Notes: generated from the sequence alone by a model not told the origin. Counted from the stretch's first letter, positions 15,389 through 24,957 are shown. The stretch is 40,401 nt of DNA from Candidatus Egaibacter danicus (GCA_011391115.1 JAABRC010000001.1:1-40401), one strand, 5' to 3'. Numbers and translations are program-made.

Positions 15389-17119
15389 ATGACAAACGAC
15401 GCACAATCAGCAGAACAGACAGATGGTTTCCATCTCGTCATCGACGCCCTGAAGCTCAACGGGATTACCAATATCTACGGCCTGCCGGGCATTCCAGTCA
15501 CCGACTTGACTCGCATGATGCAGGCTGAAGGCATGCGCGTGATTTCGTTCCGCCATGAGCAAAACGCTGGTAATGCCGCCGCCATCGCCGGTTTCATGAC
15601 GGGCAAGCCCGGCATCTGCCTGACGGTGTCCGCCCCGGGCTTCCTCAACGGCCTGACCGCGCTGGCCAACGCCACCACCAACTGCTTCCCGATGATCCTG
15701 ATCAGCGGCTCCAGCGAGCGCGAGATCGTCGACCTGCAGCAGGGTGACTACGAGGAGATGGACCAGCTGGCCATCGCCAAACCCCTGTGCAAGGCGGCCT
15801 TCCGCGTGCTCAATGCTGAAGACATCGGTGTAGGTATCGCCCGCGCCATCCGCTCCGCCGTTTCCGGCCGCCCGGGCGGGGTGTACCTGGACCTGCCCGC
15901 CAAGCTGTTCGGCCAGGCCATGGACGCCGCAGCCGGCAAGGCTTCGCTGATCAAGGTAGTGGATGCCGCTCCGCGCCAGATCCCGGCGCCGGACGCTGTC
16001 AAGCGCGCCCTGGACCTGCTCAAGAGTGCCAGGAAGCCCCTGATCCTGCTCGGCAAGGGCGCCGCCTACGCCCGGGCCGACACCGACATCCGCGCTCTGG
16101 TCGAGAAGACCGGTATCCCCTACCTGCCCATGTCCATGGCCAAGGGCCTGCTGCCCGACACGCACGAGCAGTCGGCCTCGGCCGCCCGCTCTTACGTGTT
16201 GCCGGAAGCCGACGTGGTGCTGCTGGTTGGCGCGCGCCTGAACTGGCTGCTCTCGCACGGTAAGGGCAAGACCTGGGGTGGCAAGGGCCACAAAAATGCG
16301 GGCGGCCAGAAATTCATCCAGATCGACATTTCCCCCACCGAGGCTGACAGCAATGTGGCCATCGATGCACCCGTGGTTGGCGATATCGGCTCCTGTGTCT
16401 CGGCCCTGCTGGCTGGCATGGGTTCGAACTGGGCCAAGCCTCCGGCCGAGTGGTTGAACGCCGTGGCCGAGCGCAAGAACAAGAACGTCGCCAAGATGGC
16501 CGAGACCCTGGCCAAGAATCCGACGCCGATGAACTACCATAGCTCGCTCAACGTGGTGCGCGACATCATCAAGGCCAATCCGGATGTCATGCTGGTCAAC
16601 GAAGGCGCCAACGCACTGGACTTCACCCGCTCCGTCGTCGACATGTACAAGCCGCGCAAGCGCCTGGACGTTGGCACCTGGGGCGTAATGGGTATCGGCA
16701 TGGGCTTTGCCGTGGCTGCTGCCGTTGAAAGCGGCCAGCCGGTGATCGCCATTGAGGGTGACAGTGCCTTCGGCTTTTCCGGCATGGAAGTCGAAACCAT
16801 CTGCCGCTACAACCTGCCGGTCTGCATCGTCATCATGAACAACAACGGTGTCTACCGCGGCGATGAAGTCAACCCGACGGGGGGCAAGGATCCTTCGCCC
16901 CTGGTGTTCGTCAAGGGCGCTCGCTACGACATGCTGATGCAAGCCTTCGGTGGCGTCGGTGTGCAGGTTACTACCCCGGACGAACTGCGCAAGGCGATGG
17001 AAGAAGCCATCAAGTCGCGCAAGCCGACCCTGATCAATGCGGTCATCGACGAAGGCGCCGGCACAGAGAGTGGCCGCATCACCAGCCTGAACCCGACGAG
17101 CGCTGCGAAAAAGAAGTAA
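15389..17119 (+). CDS. oxc: Oxalyl-CoA decarboxylase
   Basis: A 576-residue thiamine-diphosphate enzyme that turns oxalyl-CoA into formyl-CoA and CO2. The catalytic glutamate is E57 in '[18 protein letters not shown]'. The loop '[10 protein letters not shown]' (119-128) matches the Oxalobacter enzyme's Tyr/Glu active-site segment. The ThDP/Mg motif runs from '[20 protein letters not shown]' (455-474) to 'NNN' at 484-486. Length agrees with known Oxc (about 565-570). The frc gene follows by 33 bases. Its body is more GC-rich than its neighbours (48 of 60 bases at 15841-15900), suggesting strong codon bias or transfer. Confidence 0.95.
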   Translation: MTNDAQSAEQTDGFHLVIDALKLNGITNIYGLPGIPVTDLTRMMQAEGMRVISFRHEQNAGNAAAIAGFMTGKPGICLTVSAPGFLNGLTALANATTNCFPMILISGSSEREIVDLQQGDYEEMDQLAIAKPLCKAAFRVLNAEDIGVGIARAIRSAVSGRPGGVYLDLPAKLFGQAMDAAAGKASLIKVVDAAPRQIPAPDAVKRALDLLKSARKPLILLGKGAAYARADTDIRALVEKTGIPYLPMSMAKGLLPDTHEQSASAARSYVLPEADVVLLVGARLNWLLSHGKGKTWGGKGHKNAGGQKFIQIDISPTEADSNVAIDAPVVGDIGSCVSALLAGMGSNWAKPPAEWLNAVAERKNKNVAKMAETLAKNPTPMNYHSSLNVVRDIIKANPDVMLVNEGANALDFTRSVVDMYKPRKRLDVGTWGVMGIGMGFAVAAAVESGQPVIAIEGDSAFGFSGMEVETICRYNLPVCIVIMNNNGVYRGDEVNPTGGKDPSPLVFVKGARYDMLMQAFGGVGVQVTTPDELRKAMEEAIKSRKPTLINAVIDEGAGTESGRITSLNPTSAAKKK

Positions 17120-17152
17120 ATTACCAAGAGCATTTCACAAGGAGATATGAAA

Positions 17153-18415
17153 ATGTCAAACAAACCGCTTAACGGCATCAAGATCATCGACTTCACCCAT
17201 GTGCAAGCTGGCCCGGCCTGTACACAGCTGCTGGCCTGGTTCGGTGCCGACGTGATCAAGGTCGAACGCCCTGGTGCTGGCGACGTCACCCGCAGCCAGC
17301 TGCGTGACATCCCCGATGTCGACGCGTTGTACTTCACCATGCTCAACAGCAATAAGCGCGGTCTGTCCCTCGACACCAAGAAGCCTGAAGGCAAGGCCAT
17401 TCTGGAAAAACTGATCAAGGAAAGCGATGTCCTGGTTGAAAATTTTGGCCCTGGCGCCCTGGACCGCATGGGCTTTTCCTGGGAGCGCATTCAGGAACTC
17501 AATCCCAAGTTGATCCTGGCCTCGGTCAAGGGCTTCAGCGACGGCCACGAATACGAAGATTTGAAGGTCTACGAGAATGTGGCCCAATGCGCTGGCGGCT
17601 CAGCCTCGACCACCGGCTGGTGGAAGGGCGAGCACTCCGAGCCCACCATCTCGGCCGCCGCGCTTGGTGATAGCAACACGGGCATGCACCTGGCCATCGG
17701 TATCCTGACGGCCTACATCGGTCGCCAGCAGACCGGCAAGGGTCAGAAGGTGGCCGTGGCTATGCAGGATGCCGTGCTCAACTTGTGCCGCGTCAAGATG
17801 CGCGATCAGTTGCGTCTGGACAAGCTGGGCTACCTAGAAGAGTATCCCCAGTACCCGCACGAGAAGTTCGGCGATGTGGTGCCACGTGGCGGCAACGCCG
17901 GCGGCGGTGGCCAACCTGGCTGGATTTTGAAGTGCAAGGGCTGGGAGACCGACCCCAACGCTTACATTTACTTCACTGTGCAGGGCCATGCCTGGGAGCC
18001 GATCTGCGACGCCTTGGGTAAACCCGAGTGGAAGACCGACCCGGCCTACACCACGGCCAAGGCCCGGCAGCCGCACATCATGGACATCTTTGCCACCATC
18101 GAAAACTGGCTGAAAGACAAGACCAAGTACGAAGCAGTGAACATTCTGCGCAAGTTCGACATTCCGTGCGCACCGGTGTTTTCCATGAAGGAACTGCTGA
18201 ACGACAAGTCCCTGCGCGCGAGCGGCTCCATCGTGGAAGTGCCGCACAAGACGCGCGGCAGCTACTTCACCGTGGGCAGCCCGATCAAGTTCTCCGATCT
18301 CAAGCCCGAAATCACCGGTTCTCCCCTGTTGGGCGAGCACACCGACCAGATTCTGGCGGAGTTGGGTTATAGCAAGGACCAGATCAAGGCCATGCACGAC
18401 GCCAAGGCAGTCTGA
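17153..18415 (+). CDS. frc: Formyl-CoA:oxalate CoA-transferase
   Basis: A 420-residue class III CoA-transferase that moves CoA from formyl-CoA to oxalate, completing the cycle with Oxc. It matches the E. coli YfdW/Oxalobacter FRC pattern: '[20 protein letters not shown]' (13-32, Q18), the catalytic Asp at 173 in '[12 protein letters not shown]', and the glycine loop 'GGGGQP'. I prefer ATG 17153 because AAGGAG is then 8 bases upstream; ATG 17147 is only 2 bases from it. Relative to FRC there is a three-residue insertion in the loop before the catalytic Asp ('[11 protein letters not shown]'). Confidence 0.94.
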   Translation: MSNKPLNGIKIIDFTHVQAGPACTQLLAWFGADVIKVERPGAGDVTRSQLRDIPDVDALYFTMLNSNKRGLSLDTKKPEGKAILEKLIKESDVLVENFGPGALDRMGFSWERIQELNPKLILASVKGFSDGHEYEDLKVYENVAQCAGGSASTTGWWKGEHSEPTISAAALGDSNTGMHLAIGILTAYIGRQQTGKGQKVAVAMQDAVLNLCRVKMRDQLRLDKLGYLEEYPQYPHEKFGDVVPRGGNAGGGGQPGWILKCKGWETDPNAYIYFTVQGHAWEPICDALGKPEWKTDPAYTTAKARQPHIMDIFATIENWLKDKTKYEAVNILRKFDIPCAPVFSMKELLNDKSLRASGSIVEVPHKTRGSYFTVGSPIKFSDLKPEITGSPLLGEHTDQILAELGYSKDQIKAMHDAKAV

Positions 18416-18445
18416 GAGCGCACCTTCCCGACATTTGGTTTGTTA

Positions 18446-18480
18446 CAGACGGCGTCCTGTCAGGGCGCCGTCTGCATTTT
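18446..18480 (+). terminator. Rho-independent terminator after oxc-frc
   Basis: CAGACGGCG (18446-18454) pairs perfectly with CGCCGTCTG (18466-18474), with further CCTG/CAGG pairing inside, followed by CATTTT. The stem is strong and the T-tract short. It separates the oxc-frc pair from the second frc, which therefore probably has its own promoter within 18481-18590. TTGACT at 18528-18533 is a possible -35 there, but no good -10 is seen. Confidence 0.75.
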
Positions 18481-18590
18481 GGCAAGCGTTTCAGCTTGAA
18501 CCAAATAGCAAAAATGGGGCGTGATGATTGACTTAGGATAGGAGTTGGGGAATTAGCCGACCCATCCATTCAACCTCTGCAGGATTTTTC

Positions 18591-19838
18591 ATGAGTAAAG
18601 CGTTAGACGGAGTCCGCATTCTGGACTTTACCCACGTTCAGTCGGGGCCTACTTGTACCCAGTTGCTGGCCTGGTTCGGTGCCGACGTCATCAAGGTGGA
18701 GCGTGCCGGTGAGGGTGACGCCACTCGCGGCCAGCTGCGCGACATCCCCGGCGTGGACAGTCTGTACTTCACCATGCTCAACCACAACAAGCGATCGATT
18801 ACGCTGGACACCAAGAACCCAAAAGGCAAACAGGTTCTGGACACGCTCATCAAGGAATGCGACGTCCTGGTCGAGAACTTTGCACCCGGTGCACTGGATC
18901 GCATGGGCATTACCTGGGAGCATATTCAGAAACTCAATCCGCGCATGATTGTGGCCTCGGTGAAGGGTTTTGGTCCCGGCCCTTACGAAGACTGCAAAGT
19001 GTATGAGAACGTGGCCCAGTGTGCTGGTGGATCGGCCTCCACCACGGGGTTTGACGATGGCCCGCCGATGGTGACCGGCGCCCAGATTGGTGATAGTGGC
19101 ACCGGCCTGCACCTGGCGCTGGGCATCGTGGCGGCCCTGTATCAACGCAACAGCACAGGGCGTGGCCAGAAGGTGCTGGCCCCCATGCAGGACGCCGTGC
19201 TGAACCTTTGCCGTGTCAAATTGCGCGACCAGCAGCGGCTGGAACGAACCCACACTATGCACGAGTACCCGCAATACCCGGATGGCAAGTTTGGCGACGC
19301 AGTACCTCGGGCGGGGAATGCATCCGGTGGTGGCCAGCCTGGCTCCATTCTCAAGTGCAAGGGCTGGGAAACAGACCCCAACGCGTACATTTATTTCATC
19401 ACGCAAGGCGCAGTCTGGCCGGCCGTGTGCAAGGTTATTGGCGAAGACGGCTGGATCGATGACGAGGCTTTTGCCACGCCTGCTGCCCGACTGCTGCACC
19501 TGAAGCCTATCTTTGCACGTATTGAGCAATGGACCATGACCAAGACCAAGTTCGAGGCCATGGACATCCTCAACAAGTACGACATTCCGTGCGGCCCGAT
19601 TCTCTCGATGAAAGAGATCGCCGAAGAGCCGGCCCTGCGGGCGACGGGCACCATAGTTGAAGTAGACCACCCCGCGCGCGGCAAGTACCTGACGGTGGGT
19701 AACCCGATCAAGATGTCAGACAGCGCCACGGAAGTGACCCGATCACCGCTGTTGGGCGAGCATACGGACGAGGTACTAGCGCAACTGGGCTACAGCGTTG
19801 ATGACATTGCCCAATTGCGCGCAGAACGTGTGATCTGA
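18591..19838 (+). CDS. frc: Second formyl-CoA transferase paralogue (class III CoA-transferase)
   Basis: A 415-residue close paralogue of the preceding Frc. It keeps '[20 protein letters not shown]' (12-31), the catalytic Asp168 ('[14 protein letters not shown]') and most of the C-terminal domain. Three active-site segments differ: the glycine loop reads SGGGQP instead of GGGGQP, the loop before the Asp reads '[13 protein letters not shown]', and GDSN has become GDSG. These may alter acceptor or donor preference. It is separated from the first copy by a terminator and is less GC-rich, so it need not be a recent duplicate. The reaction could be oxalate or another dicarboxylate; oxalate is the default. 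Confidence 0.87.
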   Translation: MSKALDGVRILDFTHVQSGPTCTQLLAWFGADVIKVERAGEGDATRGQLRDIPGVDSLYFTMLNHNKRSITLDTKNPKGKQVLDTLIKECDVLVENFAPGALDRMGITWEHIQKLNPRMIVASVKGFGPGPYEDCKVYENVAQCAGGSASTTGFDDGPPMVTGAQIGDSGTGLHLALGIVAALYQRNSTGRGQKVLAPMQDAVLNLCRVKLRDQQRLERTHTMHEYPQYPDGKFGDAVPRAGNASGGGQPGSILKCKGWETDPNAYIYFITQGAVWPAVCKVIGEDGWIDDEAFATPAARLLHLKPIFARIEQWTMTKTKFEAMDILNKYDIPCGPILSMKEIAEEPALRATGTIVEVDHPARGKYLTVGNPIKMSDSATEVTRSPLLGEHTDEVLAQLGYSVDDIAQLRAERVI

Positions 19839-19853
19839 GGCGAGAGCAGCTGG

Positions 19854-19886
19854 CTGATACCCTAGCCCGCCGGGTCTGAGTATCAG
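19854..19886. terminator. Possible bidirectional terminator between frc2 and topB
   Basis: CTGATAC (19854-19860) and GTATCAG (19880-19886) form perfect arms around a loop with internal CCC/GGG pairing. The genes converge here and the right arm includes the topB stop codon. No strong T-run is seen on either strand, so efficiency is uncertain. Confidence 0.45.
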
Positions 19887-22867
19887 GTCAGGTGTTTGCC
19901 AACAATGCCGGCAAGCTCAAACATCGTTACCTGGGGCTTGCCAAACACCGCTAGCAGCTTCGCATCCGCGTTGATGGCTCGCTTGTTGGCGGCGTCCTGC
20001 AAATTGTTTGCCTTGATGTAGTCCCACAGTTTCTTGATGACTTGTGTGCGTGCAATCGGCTCCGCGCCGATGACGGCGGCCAGCGCGCCGCTGGGCTGCA
20101 TGCCCGCCGCCGCGCTGGTTTTGCGCGGGGCCTTGGGTTTGGCGGTTTTGGCAGCAGTTTTCGCACCGCCAGCCTTTTTTGCAGGTGCTTTTTTAACTGT
20201 AGTCCCCATGGAATCTGCGCGAACAGCTACTTTTTTCGTAGCAACTGCGGCCTTGGGCGCTGCAACGGCTGTCTTTGCTGCTGTCTTGCGCAGTGGGAAC
20301 TTGCTGGGCGCAAACTCAAAGTTCACCTTGCCCGCCTCGGCATCCCAGGCCAGCATGGCCTTGAAAGGACGGCGGGTGCGCATACTGACAAACTTGTCCA
20401 GCAGATCGGTTTTGCCGGATTCCAGCAGCTTGTGCATCTGTTCACGTTCGATGGGCTGTTGAAGAATGATCTGGCCAGTTTTGAAATCACAACTCGGGGT
20501 GGGCTGGGCCAAGGTGGGTACCGATTTGTCACACACATAGTTTTTGCCATGCTCAAACACCGAGCCGCCACATTTGGGGCACTCGCCCAGCGACTCCTGT
20601 GATGAAAAGTCGATGATCTCACCGCTTTCCTCGCCCTTTTTGTCGTCGCCAAAGTCGAATTCGAGTTTGTAGTTCTTGGTTTCATCATCAAACTTGATGA
20701 CCATCTCGGCCGTGAAAGGCCAACCGGCTTTGGAGCGGAATCCATCCAGAGGGCCGATCTTTTTGTCACGCAGGAATTGCTCCACTTCTGCCACCTCAAA
20801 GGTGCGTCCAGCAGGGGTTTTACCGAATGAGAAGCCGCAGCCGGCTTCCGTGCCCGACTTTCCGGTACAGGTATAGCGACGGTAGTTTTCCTTGACGATG
20901 CCGCCGCAATTGGGGCACGGTGCCTGCAGCGTGGCGTAGTCGCCAGGGATGGTGTCGCGGTCGTATTCCTTGGCCTTCTTGACCATGCGCTCGGTCATGG
21001 AGGCTATCTCGGCCATGAAGGCTTCGCGGCTCATCTTGCCGTGCTCCATCTGGTTGAGCTTGTACTCCCACTCGCCAGTGAGTTCGGCCTTGGAGAGTTC
21101 CTCCACACCCAGACCACGCAACAGCGTCATCAGCTGAAACGCTTTTGCGGTGGGGATCAGCTCGCGGCCTTCGCGCAGCATGTATTTTTCGGCAATCAAG
21201 CCCTCAATGATGCTGGAGCGGGTGGCTGGCGTGCCCAAGCCTTTTTCCTGCATGGCTTCACGCAGTTCATCATCTTCCACCGTTTTTCCCGCACCTTCCA
21301 TGGCACCCAGCAGCGTAGCTTCAGAGTAGCGTGCGGGAGGACGGGTTTTCAGGCCTTTGGGTTCCACGGTCTCTGTTTTGACTTTTTCGCCAGGCGCAAC
21401 GGGCACCAGGCTTTGGCCCTTGTCGCCGTCCTTGGCGTCGGCCACCTCAAGGGCGGCTTCCCTGCCGTAGATGGCCAGCCAGCCCGGCTTGACCAGGACC
21501 TTGCCTTCGGTCTTGAACGAATGCTGGGCGGCCACCGTGATTCTGGTGGTGACCTGGTATTCGGCACTTGGGAAAAACACCGCCATGAAGCGGCGCACTA
21601 CTAGGTCATATACCTTTTGTTCGGCCTCGCTGAGGCCGTGGGGTGCCTGCAGCGTGGGGATGATGGCAAAGTGGTCCGATACCTTGGTGTTGTCAAATAT
21701 CCGCTTGCTGGGTTTGACGTAGCCACCCTTGATGGCCGTGGCCGCAAACGGCGCCAAGTGCTTCATGCCGCTGTCGGCCAGCATGGTAAAGGTGTCCTTG
21801 ACCACGGGTACGTAGTCTTCAGGTAACGCGCGTGAATCAGTCCGCGGGTAAGTCAGGGCCTTGTGGCGCTCATATAGGCTCTGCGCGATCGAAAGCGTGG
21901 TCTTGGCAGAAAAACCAAACTTGCCATTGGCCTCGCGCTGCAATGAGGTCAAATCGAACAACAGGGGTGAGGCTTGTGTAGTGGGCTTGCTTTCCTCAGA
22001 CACGGTGGCGCTCTGACCGCGCACGGCATCGGCTATGGCCTGCGCTTCACGCTGGGTCCAGACGCGGTCGGCCCTCTTCTCACCGTCATCGACGTCCTTT
22101 TTCCACTTCGGGTCAAACCATTTGGCCGGGTACTCTCCGGCCTGCGCCTTGAAGCTGGCATGAATTTCCCAGTAGTCGCGGCTGATGAATTTGCGGATCT
22201 GCTCCTCGCGCTCTACCACCACCGAGAGCGTGGGCGTCTGCACGCGCCCTACCGTGGTCAGGAAGAAGCCGCCATCGCGGCTGTTGAAGGCCGTCATGGC
22301 GCGGGTGCCGTTGATGCCGACCAGCCAGTCGGCCTCAGAGCGGCAACGCGCCGCGTCGGCCAGGGGTTGCATCTGTTTGTCGGTGCGCAGCGCACCAAAG
22401 CCGTCGCGTATGGCCTGCGGCGTCATGGACTGCAACCACAGGCGGCTGACGGGCTTGCCCAGCGGCTTGGCGCCGCCGGCGTATTGCTCGATCAGACGGA
22501 AAATCAGCTCGCCCTCGCGGCCTGCGTCACAGGCGTTGATCAGTTTGTCCACATCCTTGCGCTTGGCCAGCTTGACGACGGCGTTCAGGCGCGTTTTGGT
22601 CTTGTCCACGGGTTTGAGGTCAAAGTGCGGGGGGATCACCGGCAGGTTGGCAAAACTCCATTTGCCGCGTTTGACGTCAAATTCTTCCGGAGCCTGAATC
22701 TCTACCAAGTGGCCCACGGCGCTGGAGACGACATAGGTGTCGCTCTCAAAATATTCATCATGCTTCTCGAACTTGCCCGCGGTGGGTGTGAGAGCGCGCA
22801 CGATGTCTTGTGCGACGGACGGCTTTTCAGCGATGACCAAAGTTTTACCGAAAGCTACGTTTTTCAT
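19883..22867 (-). CDS. topB: DNA topoisomerase III with a basic linker and C-terminal SWIB domain
   Basis: A 994-residue type IA topoisomerase. The Toprim motif has E14 ('LVIAEKPSVAQ') and 'ACDAGREGELIF' (112-123). The catalytic tyrosine is Y340 in 'ALTYPRTDSRALPEDY'. Two C4-type zinc elements follow ('CPNCGG' and 'CPKCGGSVFEHGKNYVC'). After about residue 840 comes a lysine/alanine/proline-rich segment resembling histone H1 tails ('KKAPAKKAGGAKTAAKTAKP'). The last ~75 residues form a SWIB/MDM2-type fold ('VIKKLWDYIKANNLQDAANK', 'LLAVFGKPQVTMFELAGIV'). E. coli TopB is about 650 residues, so the whole tail is an addition. ATG 22867 gives the standard N terminus. Confidence 0.93.
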   Translation of the reverse strand: MKNVAFGKTLVIAEKPSVAQDIVRALTPTAGKFEKHDEYFESDTYVVSSAVGHLVEIQAPEEFDVKRGKWSFANLPVIPPHFDLKPVDKTKTRLNAVVKLAKRKDVDKLINACDAGREGELIFRLIEQYAGGAKPLGKPVSRLWLQSMTPQAIRDGFGALRTDKQMQPLADAARCRSEADWLVGINGTRAMTAFNSRDGGFFLTTVGRVQTPTLSVVVEREEQIRKFISRDYWEIHASFKAQAGEYPAKWFDPKWKKDVDDGEKRADRVWTQREAQAIADAVRGQSATVSEESKPTTQASPLLFDLTSLQREANGKFGFSAKTTLSIAQSLYERHKALTYPRTDSRALPEDYVPVVKDTFTMLADSGMKHLAPFAATAIKGGYVKPSKRIFDNTKVSDHFAIIPTLQAPHGLSEAEQKVYDLVVRRFMAVFFPSAEYQVTTRITVAAQHSFKTEGKVLVKPGWLAIYGREAALEVADAKDGDKGQSLVPVAPGEKVKTETVEPKGLKTRPPARYSEATLLGAMEGAGKTVEDDELREAMQEKGLGTPATRSSIIEGLIAEKYMLREGRELIPTAKAFQLMTLLRGLGVEELSKAELTGEWEYKLNQMEHGKMSREAFMAEIASMTERMVKKAKEYDRDTIPGDYATLQAPCPNCGGIVKENYRRYTCTGKSGTEAGCGFSFGKTPAGRTFEVAEVEQFLRDKKIGPLDGFRSKAGWPFTAEMVIKFDDETKNYKLEFDFGDDKKGEESGEIIDFSSQESLGECPKCGGSVFEHGKNYVCDKSVPTLAQPTPSCDFKTGQIILQQPIEREQMHKLLESGKTDLLDKFVSMRTRRPFKAMLAWDAEAGKVNFEFAPSKFPLRKTAAKTAVAAPKAAVATKKVAVRADSMGTTVKKAPAKKAGGAKTAAKTAKPKAPRKTSAAAGMQPSGALAAVIGAEPIARTQVIKKLWDYIKANNLQDAANKRAINADAKLLAVFGKPQVTMFELAGIVGKHLT

Positions 22868-22887
22868 CTGACTACAATCCAATCTCT

Positions 22888-22945
22888 CGCGTGCGCGCAG
22901 GCGCACACATGCATACGCGGGCGCGCACCTGCGCGCGCCCATACG
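22888..22945. other. Alternating purine-pyrimidine, Z-DNA/cruciform-prone tract
   Basis: Between the divergent topB and SET genes lies a run of alternating GC/GT/AC dinucleotides broken at only a few points. It holds two hairpins: GTGCGC-GCAG-GCGCAC (22891-22906) and GGGCGCGC-ACCTGC-GCGCGCCC (22919-22940). Such sequence adopts left-handed or cruciform structure under negative supercoiling. It is in the promoter region of a topoisomerase, where supercoil-dependent control is plausible but unproven. Confidence 0.65.
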
Positions 22946-22971
22946 AGTTCACATTACCAAATTTTTCAGAC

Positions 22972-23448
22972 GTGTCCAAAAAAGCCTCATTTTCAGATAA
23001 CCGCCGCATTCAAACCCGCCGCTCCGGCGTGCATGGTAAAGGCGTTTTCGCAGTGCAGGACCTGGCTGAAGGTGAAGTCATTATTGAATATGTGGGCGAG
23101 ATCATCAGTTGGTCCGAAGCCCTGCGCCGTCATCCGCATGATCCCAAGGACCCCAATCACACTTTTTATTTTCATATAGATGCAAAAAACGTTATTGATG
23201 CAAAGCATGGCGGGAACTCGTCGCGCTGGATCAACCACTCCTGCGCGCCCAACTGCGAAGCGGATGAAGAAGGTGGCCGTGTGTTCATCAAGGCCCTGCG
23301 CAACATCAAGGCCGGCGAAGAACTGAACTACGACTACGGCCTGATCATCGACGAGCGCTACACGCCCAAACTCAAGGCTGAATACCCCTGCTGGTGTGGC
23401 GCCAAGACCTGCCGTGGCACTCTGCTGGCACCCAAGCGAGGCCGCTAG
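22972..23448 (+). CDS. SET-domain protein-lysine methyltransferase with post-SET motif
   Basis: About 158 residues forming an almost minimal SET domain. Motifs in order: 'RRSGVHGKGVFAVQDL' (17-31), 'EYVGEII' (39-45), 'SSRWINHSCAPNCEA' (83-97; the NHSC SAM-binding motif), 'GEELNYDYG' (115-123, catalytic Tyr region), and a post-SET zinc cluster C140-x-C142-x4-C147 that can be completed by C95 or C91. These are the residues of an active methyltransferase. The start is uncertain: GTG 22972 gives the conserved length but has no clear ribosome site. It is divergent from the SWIB-topoisomerase and followed 3 bases later by birA. The natural substrate is unknown. Confidence 0.83.
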   Translation: MSKKASFSDNRRIQTRRSGVHGKGVFAVQDLAEGEVIIEYVGEIISWSEALRRHPHDPKDPNHTFYFHIDAKNVIDAKHGGNSSRWINHSCAPNCEADEEGGRVFIKALRNIKAGEELNYDYGLIIDERYTPKLKAEYPCWCGAKTCRGTLLAPKRGR

Positions 23449-23451
23449 CCG

Positions 23452-24279
23452 GTGAACGTGACCGGATCGCCCCAGGTAGCCAGGGTACCGATCCGATGGC
23501 CGTCCGAGGCCATCTGGGAGGCTGTGGCACCTTCTCTGGACGGTTTCACGGTTGAAGTGTTGCCGCAGATTGATTCCACCAATAGCGAACTGATGCGCCG
23601 CGCACGTACGGGGCAACTGGCTCCCATCTTGCTGGTGGCCGAGCGCCAGATGGCAGGGCGGGGTCGTATGGGGCGGCAATGGATCAGCGATCACCTTGAG
23701 CCCGCGGGTCATGCCGGCAACATTGCACCTTCCCTTGCCTTTTCGCTGGGTCTTCCCCTGTCGCCGGCAGACTGGTCCGGCCTGTCGCTGGCTGTGGGTG
23801 TCAGCGTGGCGCAGAGTTTGCACCCTGATTTGCGCCTGAAGTGGCCCAATGACATCTGGCTACAGGACCGGAAGCTGGCGGGTATTTTGATCGAGACGGG
23901 CAGCTTTGACGGAACCCGTTACGCCGTGATCGGCGTCGGCATCAATGTACTGCAGCGCAGTGCGCAGGGGCTGTCCACACCTCCGGCCTGGCTGGCAGAG
24001 CTGTTGCCGGACATCAATGCATCGCAAACGCTGCTTCGGGTTGTTCCTCAACTGGTCAATGCGGTGAAGGTGTTCGAGGCACAGGGATTTGGGCCCTTCA
24101 GGCAGCGCTTTGCTGCGCTGGATGCCCTGGCGGGGCGATCAGTCACCCTCAGCGAGGGTACGTTTGGCACCGCGCAAGGTGTTGACGCAACAGGTTCATT
24201 GCTGGTGCATACTTCGGTCGGCATGAAGACCATCAGCAGTTCCGAAGTGAGTGTGCGGCCATCTCCGGGCAAGAGTTGA
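23452..24279 (+). CDS. birA: Biotin-[acetyl-CoA-carboxylase] ligase, monofunctional
   Basis: A 275-residue biotin protein ligase. The biotinyl-AMP loop is 'GRGRMGRQW' (69-77), the substrate strand 'LKWPNDIWLQDRKLAGILIE' (129-148), and 'VIGVGINV' follows. There is no N-terminal helix-turn-helix, so unlike E. coli BirA it does not repress biotin genes. The GTG start at 23452 lies 3 bases after the SET stop. The SPOR gene follows at 3 bases. In many Burkholderiales a pantothenate kinase gene (coaX) lies between birA and the SPOR gene; it is absent here. Confidence 0.92.
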   Translation: MNVTGSPQVARVPIRWPSEAIWEAVAPSLDGFTVEVLPQIDSTNSELMRRARTGQLAPILLVAERQMAGRGRMGRQWISDHLEPAGHAGNIAPSLAFSLGLPLSPADWSGLSLAVGVSVAQSLHPDLRLKWPNDIWLQDRKLAGILIETGSFDGTRYAVIGVGINVLQRSAQGLSTPPAWLAELLPDINASQTLLRVVPQLVNAVKVFEAQGFGPFRQRFAALDALAGRSVTLSEGTFGTAQGVDATGSLLVHTSVGMKTISSSEVSVRPSPGKS

Positions 24280-24282
24280 ACC

Positions 24283-24951
24283 ATGCTGCGCCTGATCGTG
24301 CTCCTCCTGTTGCTGGCCAATGGCGTTTATTACGCCTGGTCACAGGGCTTACTCAAGGCATACGGATTCGCGCCAGCCCAATCGTCAGAGCCGCAACGTA
24401 TTTCCGGGCAGCTTCGCCCGGAAGCGCTGAGGATCTTATCCAGCGACGAGGCCCGCAAGATGGATGCGCCCGCACCGGTTGCAAGCACCAGCACGCGTCC
24501 TGCCGAGTGCCTGCAGGCCGGGCCGTTCGACGAGACCCAGACAGTGGTTTTGCGGCGGACGCTGGAGGCGGCACTGCCGGTCGGCGCATGGCAGCTGGAC
24601 ACCGTGGTGGAGCCGGCGCGCTGGATTGTCTACATGGGCAAATTCCCGGATGCGCAGACCGTTGCGGCCAAACGGACTCAGTTGGCTTACCTCAATTTGA
24701 AGCTGGAACCGCTGGTCAATCCGGATCTGGAGTTCGGGCTCTCACTGGGAGCATATGAAACCCGCGGCGCAGCGGAGGTGCGGTTGGAAAGTCTGAAGCA
24801 GCGTGGTGTTCGCACGGCACGGGTCGTCGAAGAACGCCCGGAAGTGCGAGGGGCACTGTTGCGTGTCACCGCAACGGATGAAGCCCTGAAAGCGCACCAG
24901 GACGAACTGAAATCTGCGCTGGCTGGAAAGTCACTGCGCAACTGCAAGTAA
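24283..24951 (+). CDS. SPOR-domain membrane-anchored protein
   Basis: A 222-residue protein with one N-terminal membrane anchor ('MLRLIVLLLLLANGVYYAW'), a short linker, and a periplasmic region from about residue 78 with SPOR-like repeats: 'CLQAGPFDETQTVVLRRTLE' and 'LEFGLSLGAYETRGAAEVRL'. SPOR domains bind denuded peptidoglycan at division sites. It follows birA by 3 bases, a pairing common in this group. The specific role is not known. Confidence 0.8.
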   Translation: MLRLIVLLLLLANGVYYAWSQGLLKAYGFAPAQSSEPQRISGQLRPEALRILSSDEARKMDAPAPVASTSTRPAECLQAGPFDETQTVVLRRTLEAALPVGAWQLDTVVEPARWIVYMGKFPDAQTVAAKRTQLAYLNLKLEPLVNPDLEFGLSLGAYETRGAAEVRLESLKQRGVRTARVVEERPEVRGALLRVTATDEALKAHQDELKSALAGKSLRNCK

Positions 24952-24957
24952 GCACGG

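Noticed and set aside
15407..16942. A 511-codon reading frame antisense to oxc
   Set aside because: Complement of a well-conserved enzyme in a GC-rich gene; no recognisable protein motif.
21974..23179. A 401-codon frame crossing from antisense topB into the SET gene
   Set aside because: It runs through topB on the wrong strand and overlaps SET in a different frame; both true genes have full motif sets.
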